Source: Xestospongia bergquistia (lineage: Eukaryota; Porifera; Demospongiae; Haplosclerida; Petrosiidae). Taken from it: DNA of 64,000 nucleotides. The notes under the pieces were generated by a model. That model was not told the origin of the DNA. It saw only the letters and a program-made list of their open reading frames with translations, and ran no database searches. Every line of letters begins with the position of its first letter. The stretch's first letter is position 1. The stretch covers positions 3,477,001 to 3,541,000 of the forward strand of contig OZ014415.1 of the NCBI GenBank assembly GCA_963965975.1, in the 5' to 3' direction. Positions 47,383 through 61,547 of this stretch are shown here, one piece after another. A program made the position numbers and the translations under genes.

Positions 47383-50300
47383 TCAGTGTTCCTACTACTT
47401 GTGTTCTTACTACTATTTCTTACTACTGGTGTTCCTACTACTGTATTCTTAGTACTAGCATTCTTACTACTGGTGTTCCTACTACTATATTCTTAATCGT
47501 AGCATTCTTACTGCTGGTGTTCCTACTACTGGCATTCTTACTACTAGTATTATTCGTACTACTCGTGTTCCTACTACTGTATTCTTAATACAAGCATTCT
47601 TACTACAGGTGTTACTACTACCGCTATTCCTACTACTGGTATTGCTACAACTGGTATTCTTACTACTAGCTTTCTTACTACTGGCGTTATGGTGTTCCTA
47701 CTACTGGAATTCTCACTACCGCTGTTACTACTAATTGTAATCCTACTATTGGTATTACTACTACTGTTATTATTACTACTAACATTATTCTCACTACTGG
47801 AGTACCACTACTGGTATTCTTACTACTGGTGTTCCTACTACTGGCGTTCTGGTATTGTTACTACTGGTATTCTTACTACTAGTGTTCTTACTACTAGCAT
47901 TCTTACTACAGGTGTTCCTACTACCGCTATTCCTACTGCTGGTATTGCTACAACTGGAATTTTTACTACTAGCATTCTTACTACTGGTGTTCTTACTACC
48001 GCTATTCCTACTACTGGTATTGCTACAACTGGTATTCTTACTACTAGCTTTCTTACTACTGTTGTTCCTACTACTGGCGTTCTGGTGTTCCTACTACTGG
48101 AATTCTCACTACCGCTGTTCCTACTACTTGTAATCCTACTATTGGTATTACTACTACTGTTATTATTACTACTAACATTATTTTTACTACTGGAGCACCA
48201 CTACTGGTTTTCTTACTACTGGTGTTCCTACTACTGGCGTTCTGGTATTGCTACTACTGGTATTCTTACTACAAGTGTTCTTACTACTAACATTCTTACT
48301 ACTGGTGTTCCTACTACCGCTATTCCTATTACTGGTATTGCTACAACTGGTATTCTTACTACTAGCTTTCTTACTACTGGCGTTCTGGTGTTCCTACTAC
48401 TGGAATTCTCACTACCGCTGTTCCTACTACTTGTAATCCTACTATTGGTATTACTACTACTGTTATTATTACTACTAACATTATTATTACTACTGGAGTA
48501 CCACTACTGGTATTCTTACTACTGGTGTTCCTACTACTGGCGTTCTGGTATTGCTACTACTGGTATTCTTACTACTAGTGTTCTTACTACTAGCATTCTT
48601 ACTACTGGTGTTCCTACTACCGCTATTCCTATTACTGGTATTGCTACAACTGGTATTCTTACTACTAGCTTTCTTACTACTGGCGTTCTGGTGTTCCTAC
48701 TACTGGAATTCTCACTACCGCTGTTACTACTAATTGTAATCCTACTATTGGTATTACTACTACTGTTATTATTACTACTAACATTATTCTTACTACTGGA
48801 GTACCACTACTGGTATTCTTACTACTGGTGTTCCTACTACTGGCGTTCTGGTATTGCTACTACTGGTATTCTTACTACTAGTGTTCTTATTACTAGCATT
48901 CAAACTACTGGTGTTCCTACTACTGTATTCTTAGTAATAGCATTCTTACTGTTGATTTTTATACTACCTGTGTTCTTACTAGCATTGTTACTGCTGGGGT
49001 TCCTACTACAGTATTCTTAGTGCTAGCATTTTTACTCAGTGCTACTTAGTGCTAGCGTTCTTACTACAGGTATTCCTACTACTCTATTCTTAGTAATAGC
49101 ATTCTTACTGCTGGTGTTCATATTTCCTGTGTTCTTACTGGCATTTTTACTAATGTTGTTCCTACTACAGTATTCTTAGTACTGGCATTTTTACTACTGG
49201 TGTTCCTACTACTGTATTCTTAGTAATAGCATTCTTACTGCTGGTGTTCATGCTACCTGTGTTCTTACAGCATTCTTACTGCTGATGTTCATACTACCTG
49301 TGTTCTTACAAGCATTCCTACTAATGGTGTTCCTACTACAGTATTCTTAGTACTGGCATTTTTACTACTGGTGTTCCTACTACTGTATTATTAGTAGTAG
49401 CATTTTTACTACTGGTGTTCCTACTACTGTATTCTTAGTAATAGCATTCTTACTGATGGTGTTCATACTACCTATGTTCTTACAAGCGTTCTTACTAATG
49501 ATGTTCCTACTACAGTATTCTTAGCACTGGCATTCTTGTGCCTACTACTGTATTTTTAGTACTAGCGTTCATACTGCTGGTTTTCATACTACCTGTGTTC
49601 TTACTACTAGCATTCTTACTATTGGTTTTCCTACTACTTTATTCTTACTACTAGCATTCTTACTACAGGCGTTCCTACTGCAGTATTCTTAGTGCTAGCA
49701 TTCTTACTACTGGTGTTCCTACTACTGTATTCATAGTAATAGCATTCATACTGCTGATGTTCATACTATCTGTGTTTTCATTGGCGCTCTTACTACTGGT
49801 ATTCCTACTACTCTATTCTTAGTAATAGCATTCTTACTACTGGTGTTCCTACTATTGTATTCATAGTAATAGCATTCATACTGCTGATGTTCATACTATC
49901 TGTGTTTTCATTGGCGTTCTTACTACTGGTATTCCTACTACTCTATTCTTAGTAATAGCATTCTTACTGCTGGTGTTCATACTTCCTGTGTTCTTACTAG
50001 CATTCTTACTAATGTTGTTCCTACCACAGTATTCTTAGTACTGGCATTTTTACTACTGGTGTTCCTACTACTGTATTCTTAGTAATAGCATTCTTACGGC
50101 TGGTGTTCATACTACCTGTGTTCTTACTACTAGCATTCTTACTACTGGTGTTCCTGCTGCAGTATTCTTAGTGCTAGTGTTCTTACTACTGGTGTTACTA
50201 CTACTGGTATTCTTACTACTAGCATTCTTACTACTGGTGTTCCTGCTGCAGTATTCTTAGTGCTAGCGTTCTTACTATTGGTATTCCTACTACTCTATTC

Positions 50301-51034
50301 TTAGTAATAGCATTCTTACTGCTGGTGTTTATACTACCTGTGTTCTTACTAGCATTCTTACTAATGTTGTTCCTACTACAGTATTCTTAGTACTGGCATT
50401 ATTACTACTGGTGTTCCTACTACTGTATTCTTAGTAATAGCATTCTTACTGCTGATGTTCATACTACCTGTGTTCTTACTAGCATTCTTACTAATGTTGT
50501 TCCTACTACAGTATTCTTAGTACTGGTATTTTTACTACTTGTGTTCCTACTACTGTATTTTTAGTACTAGCGTTCATACTGCTGGTGTTCATACTACTAC
50601 TAGCATTCTTACTACTGGTGTTCCTGCTGCAGTATTCTTAGTGCTAGCGTTCTTACTACAGGTATTCCTACTACTCTATTCTTAGTAATAGCATTCTTAC
50701 TGCTGGTGTTCATATTTCCTGTGTTCTTACTGGCATTTTTACTAATGTTGTTCCTACTACAGTATTCTTAGTACTGGCATTTTTACTACTGGTGTTCCTA
50801 CTACTGTATTCTTAGTAATAGCATTCTTACTGCTGGTGTTCATGCTACCTGTGTTCTTACAGCATTCTTACTGCTGATGTTCATACTACCTGTGTTCTTA
50901 CAAGCATTCCTACTAAGGGTGTTCCTACTACAGTATTCTTAGTACTGGCATTTTTACTACTGGTGTTCCTACTACTGTATTTTTAGTACCAGCGTTCTTA
51001 CTGCTGGTGTTCATACTACCTGTGTTCTTACTAC
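47383..51034 (-). repeat. Right arm B7 (3652 bp), rearranged, without the palindrome
   Basis: The inner part has three successive composite blocks (starts near 47855, 48248 and 48551; the last two 303 bp apart). After an irregular join (about 49032-49050, TTTACTCAGTGCTACTTAGT) comes an extra copy of the arm terminus of about 340 bp (49051-49388). The standard outer part then follows from TATTATTAGTAGTAGC to the end, the same 1648 bp as in B5. The palindrome segment is missing. Confidence 0.88.
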
Positions 51035-51039
51035 TTACA

Positions 51040-52193
51040 GTAGTAAGAATGCTAGTAGAAAGAATACCAGTTGTAGCAATACCAGTAGTAGGAATAGCGG
51101 TATATAGTAGGAACACCAGTAGTAATAAGAATGCTAGTAGTAAGAACACTGGTAGTAAGAATACCAGTAGTGGTACTCCAGTAGTAAGAATAATGTTAGT
51201 AGTAATAATAACAGTAGTAGTAATACCAATAGTAGGATTACAATTAGTAGGAACAGCGGTAGTGAGAATTCCAGTAGTAGGAACACCAGAACACCAGTAG
51301 TAGGAACAACAGTAGTAAGAAAGCTAGTAGTAAGAATACCAGTTGTAGCAATACCAGTAGTAGGAATAGCGGTAGTAGGAACACCAGTAGTAAGAATACT
51401 AGTAGTAAGAATTCCAGTTGTAGCAATACCACTAGTAGGAATAGCGGTAGTAGGAACACCTGTAGTAAGAATGCTAGTTAAGAATACAGTAGTAGAAACA
51501 CCAGTAGTAAGAATGCTAGTATTAAGAATACAGTAGTAGGAACACCAGTACTAAGAATGCTAGTAGTAAGAACACAGGTAGTAGGAACACTAATAATAAC
51601 TATGCTAGTAGTATGAACACCAGTAGTAGGAACACCATTAGTAAAAATGCTAGTATAAAGAATACCAGTAGTATGAACACCAGTAGTAAGAATTCTAGTA
51701 TTAAGAATACATTTGTAGGAACACAAGCAGTAAGAATACTAGTATTAAAAATACTGTAGTAGGAATACCAGTAGTAAGAATGCTAGTTAAGAATACAGTA
51801 GTAGAAACACCAGTAGTAAGAATGCTAGTATTAAGAATACAATAGTAGGAACACCAGTAGTAAGAATGCTAGTAGAAAGAATACCAGTTGTAGCAATACC
51901 AGTAGTAGGAATAGCGGTATATAGTAGGAACACCAGTAGTAAGAATGCTAGTAGTAAGAACACTGGTAGTAAGAATACCAGTAGTGGTACTCCAGTAGTA
52001 AGAATAATGTTAGTAGTAATAATAACAGTAGTAGTAATACCAATAGTAGGATTACAATTAGTAGGAACAGCGGTAGTGAGAATTCCAGTAGTAGGAACAC
52101 CAGAACACCAGTAGTAGGAACAACAGTAGTAAGAAAGCTAGTAGTAAGAATACCAGTTGTAGCAATACCAGTAGTAGGAATAGCGGTAGTAGG
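51040..52193 (+). repeat. Left arm A7 (1154 bp), truncated at its spacer end
   Basis: It starts like the other A arms but stops at GCGGTAGTAGG, inside the composite block, where the deletion that removed most of spacer S8 begins. Confidence 0.9.
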
Positions 52194-52446
52194 TTTATTA
52201 GGTATGTTCAACAGTAGTATTGTAATAGCCAAAGTAGCAGAATTACTTTACAAAAAATTACAATTACTACAGATGTATATATAGACAAATTTTTAAGGGC
52301 GTGGTCGGTGAATTCACATCCGCCTCATATCTACCAGACCGCAAATAGAGCGTCATAACAATCCTCTACCTCTGCCTTCCATTCCTCGTTAGGACATATT
52401 ATACAGTCGGTAGAATCTTTTGAGCACCCTCCTGACTTACTGAATA
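52194..52446. repeat. Spacer S8 remnant (244 bp plus 9 bp filler)
   Basis: Nine bases, TTTATTAGG (52194-52202), join arm A7 to the last 244 bp of the spacer (52203-52446, equal to 12627-12870 of S1). About 836 bp of spacer and the end of the A arm are gone, including the TATA-like box and most of the minus-strand frame. It shares CTGCCTTCCATT with S7. Confidence 0.9.
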
Positions 52447-55400
52447 TCAGTGTTCCTACTACTTGTGTTCTTACTACTATTTCTTACTACTGGTGTTCCT
52501 ACTACTGTATTCTTAGTACTAGCATTCTTACTACTGGTGTTCCTACTACTATATTCTTAATCGTAGCATTCTTACTGCTGGTGTTCCTACTACTGGCATT
52601 CTTACTACTAGTATTATTCGTACTACTCGTGTTCCTACTACTGTATTCTTAATACAAGCATTCTTACTACAGGTGTTACTACTACCGCTATTCCTACTAC
52701 TGGTATTGCTACAACTGGTATTCTTACTACTAGCTTTCTTACTACTGGCGTTCTGGTGTTCCTACTACTGGAATTCTCACTACCGCTGTTACTACTAATT
52801 GTAATCCTACTATTGGTATTACTACTACTGTTATTATTACTACTAACATTATTCTCACTACTGGAGTACCACTACTTGTATTCTTACTACTGGTGTTCCT
52901 ACTACTGGCGTTCTGGTATTGTTACTACTGGTATTCTTACTACTAGTGTTCTTACTACTAGCATTCTTACTACAGGTGTTCCTACTACCGCTATTCCTAC
53001 TGCTGGTATTGCTACAACTGGTATTCTTACTACTAGCTTTCTTACTACTGTTGTTCCTACTACTGGCGTTCTGGTGTTCCTACTACTGGAATTCTCACTA
53101 CCGCTGTTCCTACTACTTGTAATCCTACTATTGGTATTACTACTACTGTTATTATTACTACTAACATTATTCTTACTACTGGAGCACCACTACTGGTTTT
53201 CTTACTACTGGTGTTCCTACTACTGGCGTTCTGGTAGTGCTACTACTGGTATTCTTACTACAAGTGTTCTTACTACTAACATTCTTACTACTGGTGTTCC
53301 TACTACCGCTATTCCTATTACTGGTATTGCTACAACTGGTATTCTTACTACTAGCTTTCTTACTACTGGCGTTCTGGTGTTCCTACTACTGGAATTCTCA
53401 CTACCGCTGTTACTACTAATTGTAATCCTACTATTGGTATTACTACTACTGTTATTATTACTACTAACATTATTATTATTACTACTGGAGTACCACTACT
53501 GGTATTCTTACTACTGGTGTTCCTACTACTGGCGTTCTGGTATTGCTACTACTGGTATTCTTACTACTAGTGTTCTTACTACTAGCATTCTTACTACTGG
53601 TGTTCCTACTACCGCTATTCCTATTACTGGTATTGCTACAACTGGTATTCTTACTACTAGCTTTCTTACTACTGGCGTTCTGGTGTTCCTACTACTGGAA
53701 TTCTCACTACCGCTGTTACTACTAATTGTAATCCTACTATTGGTATTACGACTACTGTTATTATTACTACTAACATTATTCCTACTACTGGAGTACCACT
53801 ACTGGTATTCTTACTACTGGTGTTCCTACTACTGGCGTTCTGGTATTGCTACTACTGGTATTCTTACTACTAGTGTTCTTATTACTAGCATTCAAACTAC
53901 TGGTGTTCCTACTACTGTATTCTTAGTAATAGCATTCTTACTGTTGATTTTTATACTACCTGTGTTCTTACTAGCATTGTTACTGCTGGGGTTCCTACTA
54001 CAGTATTCTTAGTGCTAGCATTTTTACTCAGGTGTTCTTACTACTGTGTTCTTAGTAATAGCATTCTTACTGCTGGTGTTCCTACTACAGTATTCTTAGT
54101 GCTAGCATTCTTACTACTGGTGTTCCTACTACTGTGTTCTTAGTAATAGCATTCTTACTGCTGACGTTTATACTACCTATGTTGTTACTACTAGCATTCC
54201 TACTACTGTGTTCTTAGTAATAGCATTCTTACTGCTGGTGTTCATACTACCTATGTTGTTACTACTAGCATTCTTACTACTTGTGTTCCTACTGCAGTAT
54301 TCTTAGTGCTAGCGTTCTGACTACTGGTATTCATGCTACAGTATTCTCAGTAAGAGCATTCCTACTGTATTCTTAGTAATAGCATTCTTACTGTTGATTT
54401 TTATACTACCTGTGTTCTTACTAGCATTGTTACTGCTGGGGTTCCTACTACAGTATTCTTAGTGCTAGCATTTTTACTCAGGTGTTCTTACTACTGTGTT
54501 CTTAGTAATAGCATTCTTACTGCTGGTGTTCCTACTACAGTATTCTTAGTGCTAGCATTCTTACTACTGGTGTTCCTACTACTGTGTTCTTAGTAATAGC
54601 ATTCTTACTGCTGACGTTTATACTACCTATGTTGTTACTACTAGCATTCCTACTACTGTGTTCTTAGTAATAGCATTCTTACTGCTGGTATTCATACTAC
54701 CTATGTTGTTACTACTAGCATTCTTACTACTTGTGTTCCTACTGCAGTATTCTTAGTGCTAGCGTTCTGACTACTGGTATTCATGCTACAGTATTCTCAG
54801 TAATAGCATCCTTACTGCTGGTGTTCATACTACCTGTGTTCTTACAGCATTCTTACTGCTGGTGTTCATACTAACTGTGTTCTTACTAAAAGTTGTGTAC
54901 CTAATAGGTACACAAGTATTAGTACTACCTACTACAGTATTCTTAGTGTTAGCATTCTTACTACTGGTGTTCCTACTACTGTATTATTAGTAGTAGCATT
55001 TTTACTACTGGTGTTCCTACTACTGTATTCTTAGTAATAGCATTCTTACTGATGGTGTTCATACTACCTATGTTCTTACAAGCGTTCTTACTAATGATGT
55101 TCCTACTACAGTATTCTTAGCACTGGCATTCTTGTGCCTACTACTGTATTTTTAGTACTAGCGTTCATACTGCTGGTTTTCATACTACCTGTGTTCTTAC
55201 TACTAGCATTCTTACTATTGGTTTTCCTACTACTTTATTCTTACTACTAGCATTCTTACTACAGGCGTTCCTACTGCAGTATTCTTAGTGCTAGCATTCT
55301 TACTACTGGTGTTCCTACTACTGTATTCATAGTAATAGCATTCATACTGCTGATGTTCATACTATCTGTGTTTTCATTGGCGCTCTTACTACTGGTATTC

Positions 55401-58400
55401 CTACTACTCTATTCTTAGTAATAGCATTCTTACTACTGGTGTTCCTACTATTGTATTCATAGTAATAGCATTCATACTGCTGATGTTCATACTATCTGTG
55501 TTTTCATTGGCGTTCTTACTACTGGTATTCCTACTACTCTATTCTTAGTAATAGCATTCTTACTGCTGGTGTTCATACTTCCTGTGTTCTTACTAGCATT
55601 CTTAGTAATGTTGTTCCTACCACAGTATTCTTAGTACTGGCATTTTTACTACTGGTGTTCCTACTACTGTATTCTTAGTAATAGCATTCTTACGGCTGGT
55701 GTTCACACTACCTGTGTTCTTACTACTAGCATTCTTACTACTGGTGTTCCTGCTGCAGTATTCTTAGTGCTAGTGTTCTTACTACTGGTGTTACTACTAC
55801 TGGTATTCTTACTACTAGCATTCTTACTACTGGTGTTCCTGCTGCAGTATTCTTAGTGCTAGCGTTCTTACTATTGGTATTCCTACTACTCTATTCTTAG
55901 TAATAGCATTCTTACTGCTGGTGTTTATACTACCTGTGTTCTTACTAGCATTCTTACTAATGTTGTTCCTACTACAGTATTCTTAGTACTGGCATTATTA
56001 CTACTGGTGTTCCTACTACTGTATTCTTAGTAATAGCATTCTTACTGCTGATGTTCATACTACCTGTGTTCTTACTAGCATTCTTACTAATGTTGTTCCT
56101 ACTACAGTATTCTTAGTACTGGTATTTTTACTACTTGTGTTCCTACTACTGTATTTTTAGTAATAGCATTCTTACGGCTGGTGTTCATACTACCTGTGTT
56201 CTTACTACTAGCATTCTTACTACTGGTGTTCCTGCTGCAGTATTCTTAGTGCTAGTGTTCTTACTACTCGTGTTACTACTACTGGTATTCTTACTACTAG
56301 CATTCTTACTACTGGTGTTCCTGCTGCAGTATTCTTAGTGCTAGCGTTCTTACTATTGGTATTCCTACTACTCTATTCTTAGTAATAGCATTCTTACTGC
56401 TGGTGTTTATACTACCTGTGTTCTTACTAGCATTCTTACTAATGTTGTTCCTACTACAGTATTCTTAATACTGGCATTATTACTACTGGTGTTCCTACTA
56501 CTGTATTCTTAGTAATAGCATTCTTACTGCTGATGTTCATACTACCTGTGTTCTTACTAGCATTCTTACTAATGTTGTTCCTACTACAGTATTCTTAGTA
56601 CTGGTATTTTTACTACTTGTGTTCCTACTACTGTATTTTTAGTACTAGCGTTCATACTGCTGGTGTTCATACTACTACTAGCATTCTTACTACTGGTGTT
56701 CCTGCTGCAGTATTCTTAGTGCTAGCATTCTTACTACTGGTGTTCCTACTACTGTATTATTAGTAGTAGCATTTTTACTACTGGTGTTCCTACTACTGTA
56801 TTCTTAGTAAAAGCATTCTTACTGATGGTGTTCATACTACCTATGTTCTTACAAGCGTTCTTACTAATGATGTTCCTACTACAGTATTCTTAGCACTAGC
56901 ATTCTTGTGCCTACTACTGTATTTTTAGTACTAGCGTTCTGACTACTGGTATTCATGCTACAGTATTCTCAGTAATAGCATTCCTACTGTATTCTTAGTA
57001 ATAGCATTCTTACTGTTGATTTTTATACTACCTGTGTTCTTACTAGCATTGTTACTGCTGGGGTTCCTACTACAGTATTCTTAGTGCTAGCATTTTTACT
57101 CAGGTGTTCTTACTACTGTGTTCTTAGTAATAGCATTCTTACTGCTGGTGTTCCTACTACAGTATTCTTAGTGCTAGCATTCTTACTACTGGTGTTCCTA
57201 CTACTGTGTTCTTAGTAATAGCATTCTTACTGCTGACGTTTATACTACCTATGTTGTTACTACTAGCATTCCTACTACTGTGTTCTTAGTAATAGCATTC
57301 TTACTGCTGGTATTCATACTACCTATGTTGTTACTACTAGCATTCTTACTACTTGTGTTCCTACTGCAGTATTCTTAGTGCTAGCGTTCTGACTACTGGT
57401 ATTCATGCTACAGTATTCTCAGTAATAGCATCCTTACTGCTGGTGTTCATACTACCTGTGTTCTTACAGCATTCTTACTGCTAGTGTTCATACTAACTGT
57501 GTTCTTACTAAAAGTTGTGTACCTAATAGGTACACAAGTATTAGTACTACCTACTACAGTATTCTTAGTGTTAGCATTCTTACTACTGGTGTTCCTACTA
57601 CTGTATTATTAGTAGTAGCATTTTTACTACTGGTGTTCCTACTACTGTATTCTTAGTAATAGCATTCTTACTGATGGTGTTCATACTACCTATGTTCTTA
57701 CAAGCGTTCTTACTAATGATGTTCCTACTACAGTATTCTTAGCACTGGCATTCTTGTGCCTACTACTGTATTTTTAGTACTAGCGTTCATACTGCTGGTT
57801 TTCATACTACCTGTGTTCTTACTACTAGCATTCTTACTATTGGTTTTCCTACTACTTTATTCTTACTACTAGCATTCTTACTACAGGCGTTCCTACTGCA
57901 GTATTCTTAGTGCTAGCATTCTTACTACTGGTGTTCCTACTACTGTATTCATAGTAATAGCATTCATACTGCTGATGTTCATACTATCTGTGTTTTCATT
58001 GGCGCTCTTACTACTGGTATTCCTACTACTCTATTCTTAGTAATAGCATTCTTACTACTGGTGTTCCTACTATTGTATTCATAGTAATAGCATTCATACT
58101 GCTGATGTTCATACTATCTGTGTTTTCATTGGCGTTCTTACTACTGGTATTCCTACTACTCTATTCTTAGTAATAGCATTCTTACTGCTGGTGTTCATAC
58201 TTCCTGTGTTCTTACTAGCATTCTTACTAATGTTGTTCCTACCACAGTATTCTTAGTACTGGCATTTTTACTACTGGTGTTCCTACTACTGTATTCTTAG
58301 TAATAGCATTCTTACGGCTGGTGTTCATACTACCTGTGTTCTTACTACTAGCATTCTTACTACTGGTGTTCCTGCTGCAGTATTCTTAGTGCTAGTGTTC

Positions 58401-59252
58401 TTACTACTGGTGTTACTACTACTGGTATTCTTACTACTAGCATTCTTACTACTGGTGTTCCTGCTGCAGTATTCTTAGTGCTAGCGTTCTTACTATTGGT
58501 ATTCCTACTACTCTATTCTTAGTAATAGCATTCTTACTGCTGGTGTTTATACTACCTGTGTTCTTACTAGCATTCTTACTAATGTTGTTCCTACTACAGT
58601 ATTCTTAATACTGGCATTATTACTACTGGTGTTCCTACTACTGTATTCTTAGTAATAGCATTCTTACTGCTGATGTTCATACTACCTGTGTTCTTACTAG
58701 CATTCTTACTAATGTTGTTCCTACTACAGTATTCTTAGTACTGGTATTTTTACTACTTGTGTTCCTACTACTGTATTTTTAGTACTAGCGTTCATACTGC
58801 TGGTGTTCATACTACTACTAGCATTCTTACTACTGGTGTTCCTGCTGCAGTATTCTTAGTGCTAGCGTTCTTACTACAGGTATTCCTACTACTCTATTCT
58901 TAGTAATAGCATTCTTACTGCTGGTGTTCATATTTCCTGTGTTCTTACTGGCATTTTTACTAATGTTGTTCCTACTACAGTATTCTTAGTACTGGCATTT
59001 TTACTACTGGTGTTCCTACTACTGTATTCTTAGTAATAGCATTCTTACTGCTGGTGTTCATGCTACCTGTGTTCTTACAGCATTCTTACTGCTGATGTTC
59101 ATACTACCTGTGTTCTTACAAGCATTCCTACTAAGGGTGTTCCTACTACAGTATTCTTAGTACTGGCATTTTTACTACTGGTGTTCCTACTACTGTATTT
59201 TTAGTACCAGCGTTCTTACTGCTGGTGTTCATACTACCTGTGTTCTTACTAC
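52447..59252 (-). repeat. Right arm B8 (6806 bp), expanded by internal duplications
   Basis: It is about twice the normal arm length. A 2622-bp segment is duplicated: the palindrome occurs at 54893 and 57515, and CTGTTGATTT at 54391 and 57013, both exactly 2622 bp apart. A further copy of the CTGTTGATTT module lies 450 bp earlier, at 53941. The 303-306-bp composite blocks appear near 53237 and 53543. Confidence 0.9.
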
Positions 59253-59257
59253 TTACA

Positions 59258-61547
59258 GTAGTAAGAATGCTAGTAGAAAGAATACCAGTTGTAGCAATAC
59301 CAGTAGTAGGAATAGCGGTATATAGTAGGAACACCAGTAGTAATAAGAATGCTAGTAGTAAGAACACTGGTAGTAAGAATACCAGTAGTGGTACTCCAGT
59401 AGTAAGAATAATGTTAGTAGTAATAATAACAGTAGTAGTAATACCAATAGTAGGATTACAATTAGTAGTAACAGCGGTAGTGAGAATTCCAGTAGTAGGA
59501 ACACCAGAACACCAGTAGTAGGAACAACAGTAGTAAGAAAGCTAGTAGTAAGAATACCAGTTGTAGCAATACCAGTAGTAGGAATAGCGGTAGTAGGAAC
59601 ACCAGTAGTAAGAATACTAGTAGTAAGAATTCCAGTTGTAGCAATACCACTAGTAGGAATAGCGGTAGTAGGAACACCTGTAGTAAGAATGCTAGTTAAG
59701 AATACAGTAGTAGAAACACCAGTAGTAAGAATGCTAGTATTAAGAATACAGTAGTAGGAACACCAGTACTAAGAATGCTAGTAGTAAGAACACAGGTAGT
59801 AGGAACACTAATAATAACTATGCTAGTAGTATGAACACCAGTAGTAGGAACACCATTAGTAAAAATGCTAGTATAAAGAATACCAGTAGTATGAACACCA
59901 GTAGTAAGAATTCTAGTATTAAGAATACATTTGTAGGAACACAAGCAGTAAGAATACTAGTATTAAAAATACTGTAGTAGGAATACCAGTAGTAAGAATG
60001 CTAGTTAAGAATACAGTAGTAGAAACACCAGTAGTAAGAATGCTAGTATTAAGAATACAATAGTAGGAACACCAGTAGTAAGAATGCTAGTAGAAAGAAT
60101 ACCAGTTGTAGCAATACCAGTAGTAGGAATAGCGGTATATAGTAGGAACACCAGTAGTAAGAATGCTAGTAGTAAGAACACTGGTAGTAAGAATACCAGT
60201 AGTGGTACTCCAGTAGTAAGAATAATGTTAGTAGTAATAATAACAGTAGTAGTAATACCAATAGTAGGATTACAATTAGTAGTAACAGCGGTAGTGAGAA
60301 TTCCAGTAGTAGGAACACCAGAACACCAGTAGTAGGAACAACAGTAGTAAGAAAGCTAGTAGTAAGAATACCAGTTGTAGCAATACCAGTAGTAGGAATA
60401 GCGGTAGTAGGAACACCAATAGTAAGAATACTAGTAGTAAGAATTCCAGTTGTAGCAATACCACTAGTAGGAATAGCGATAGTAGGAACACCTGTAGTAA
60501 GAATGCTAGTTAAGAATACAGTAGTAGAAACACCAGTAGTAAGAATGCTAGTATTAAGAATACAGTAGTAGGAACACCAGTACTAAGAATGCTAGTAGTA
60601 AGAACACAGGTAGTAGGAACACTAATAATAACTATGCTAGTAGTATGAACACCAGTAGTAGGAACACCATTAGTAAAAATGCTAGTATAAAGAATACCAG
60701 TAGTATGAACACCAGTAGTAAGAATTCTAGTATTAAGAATACATTTGTAGGAACACAAGCAGTAAGAATACTAGTATTAAAAATACTGTAGTAGGAATAC
60801 CAGTAGTAAGAATGCTAGTTAAGAATACAGTAGTAGAAACACCAGTAGTAAGAATGCTAGTATTAAGAATACAATAGTAGGAACACCAGTAGTAAGAATG
60901 CTAGTAGAAAGAATACCAGTTGTAGCAATACCAGTAGTAGGAATAGCGGTATATAGTAGGAACACCAGTAGTAAGAATGCTAGTAGTAAGAACACTGGTA
61001 GTAAGAATACCAGTAGTGGTACTCCAGTAGTAAGAATAATGTTAGTAGTAATAATAACAGTAGTAGTAATACCAATAGTAGGATTACAATTAGTAGGAAC
61101 AGCGGTAGTGAGAATTCCAGTAGTAGGAACACCAGAACACCAGTAGTAGGAACAACAGTAGTAAGAAAGCTAGTAGTAAGAATACCAGTTGTAGCAATAC
61201 CAGTAGTAGGAATAGCGGTAGTAGGAACACCAGTAGTAAGAATACTAGTAGCAAGAATACCAGTTGTAGCAATACCACTAGTAGGAATAGCGGTAGTAGG
61301 AACACCTGTAGTAAGAATGCTAGTATTAAGAATACAATAGTAGGAACACCAGTAGTAAGAATGCTAGTAGTAAGAATACCAGTTGTAGCAATACCAGTAG
61401 TAGGAATAGCGGTATATAGTAGGAACACCAGTAGAAAGAATGCTAGTACTAAAAATACAGTAGTAGGAACACCAGTAGTAAGAATACCAGTAGTAGGAAC
61501 ACCAGTAGAAAGAATGCTAGTAGTAAAAACACTAGTGGTAGGAACCC
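59258..61547 (+). repeat. Left arm A8 (2290 bp, subtype beta plus one 814-bp module)
   Basis: Its length is 1476 + 814 bp. The module start occurs three times (about 59267, 60084 and 60898). The inner end matches A1, including the AGTAGCAAGAATACC variant near 61249 shared with A1 (near 17295). Confidence 0.9.
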
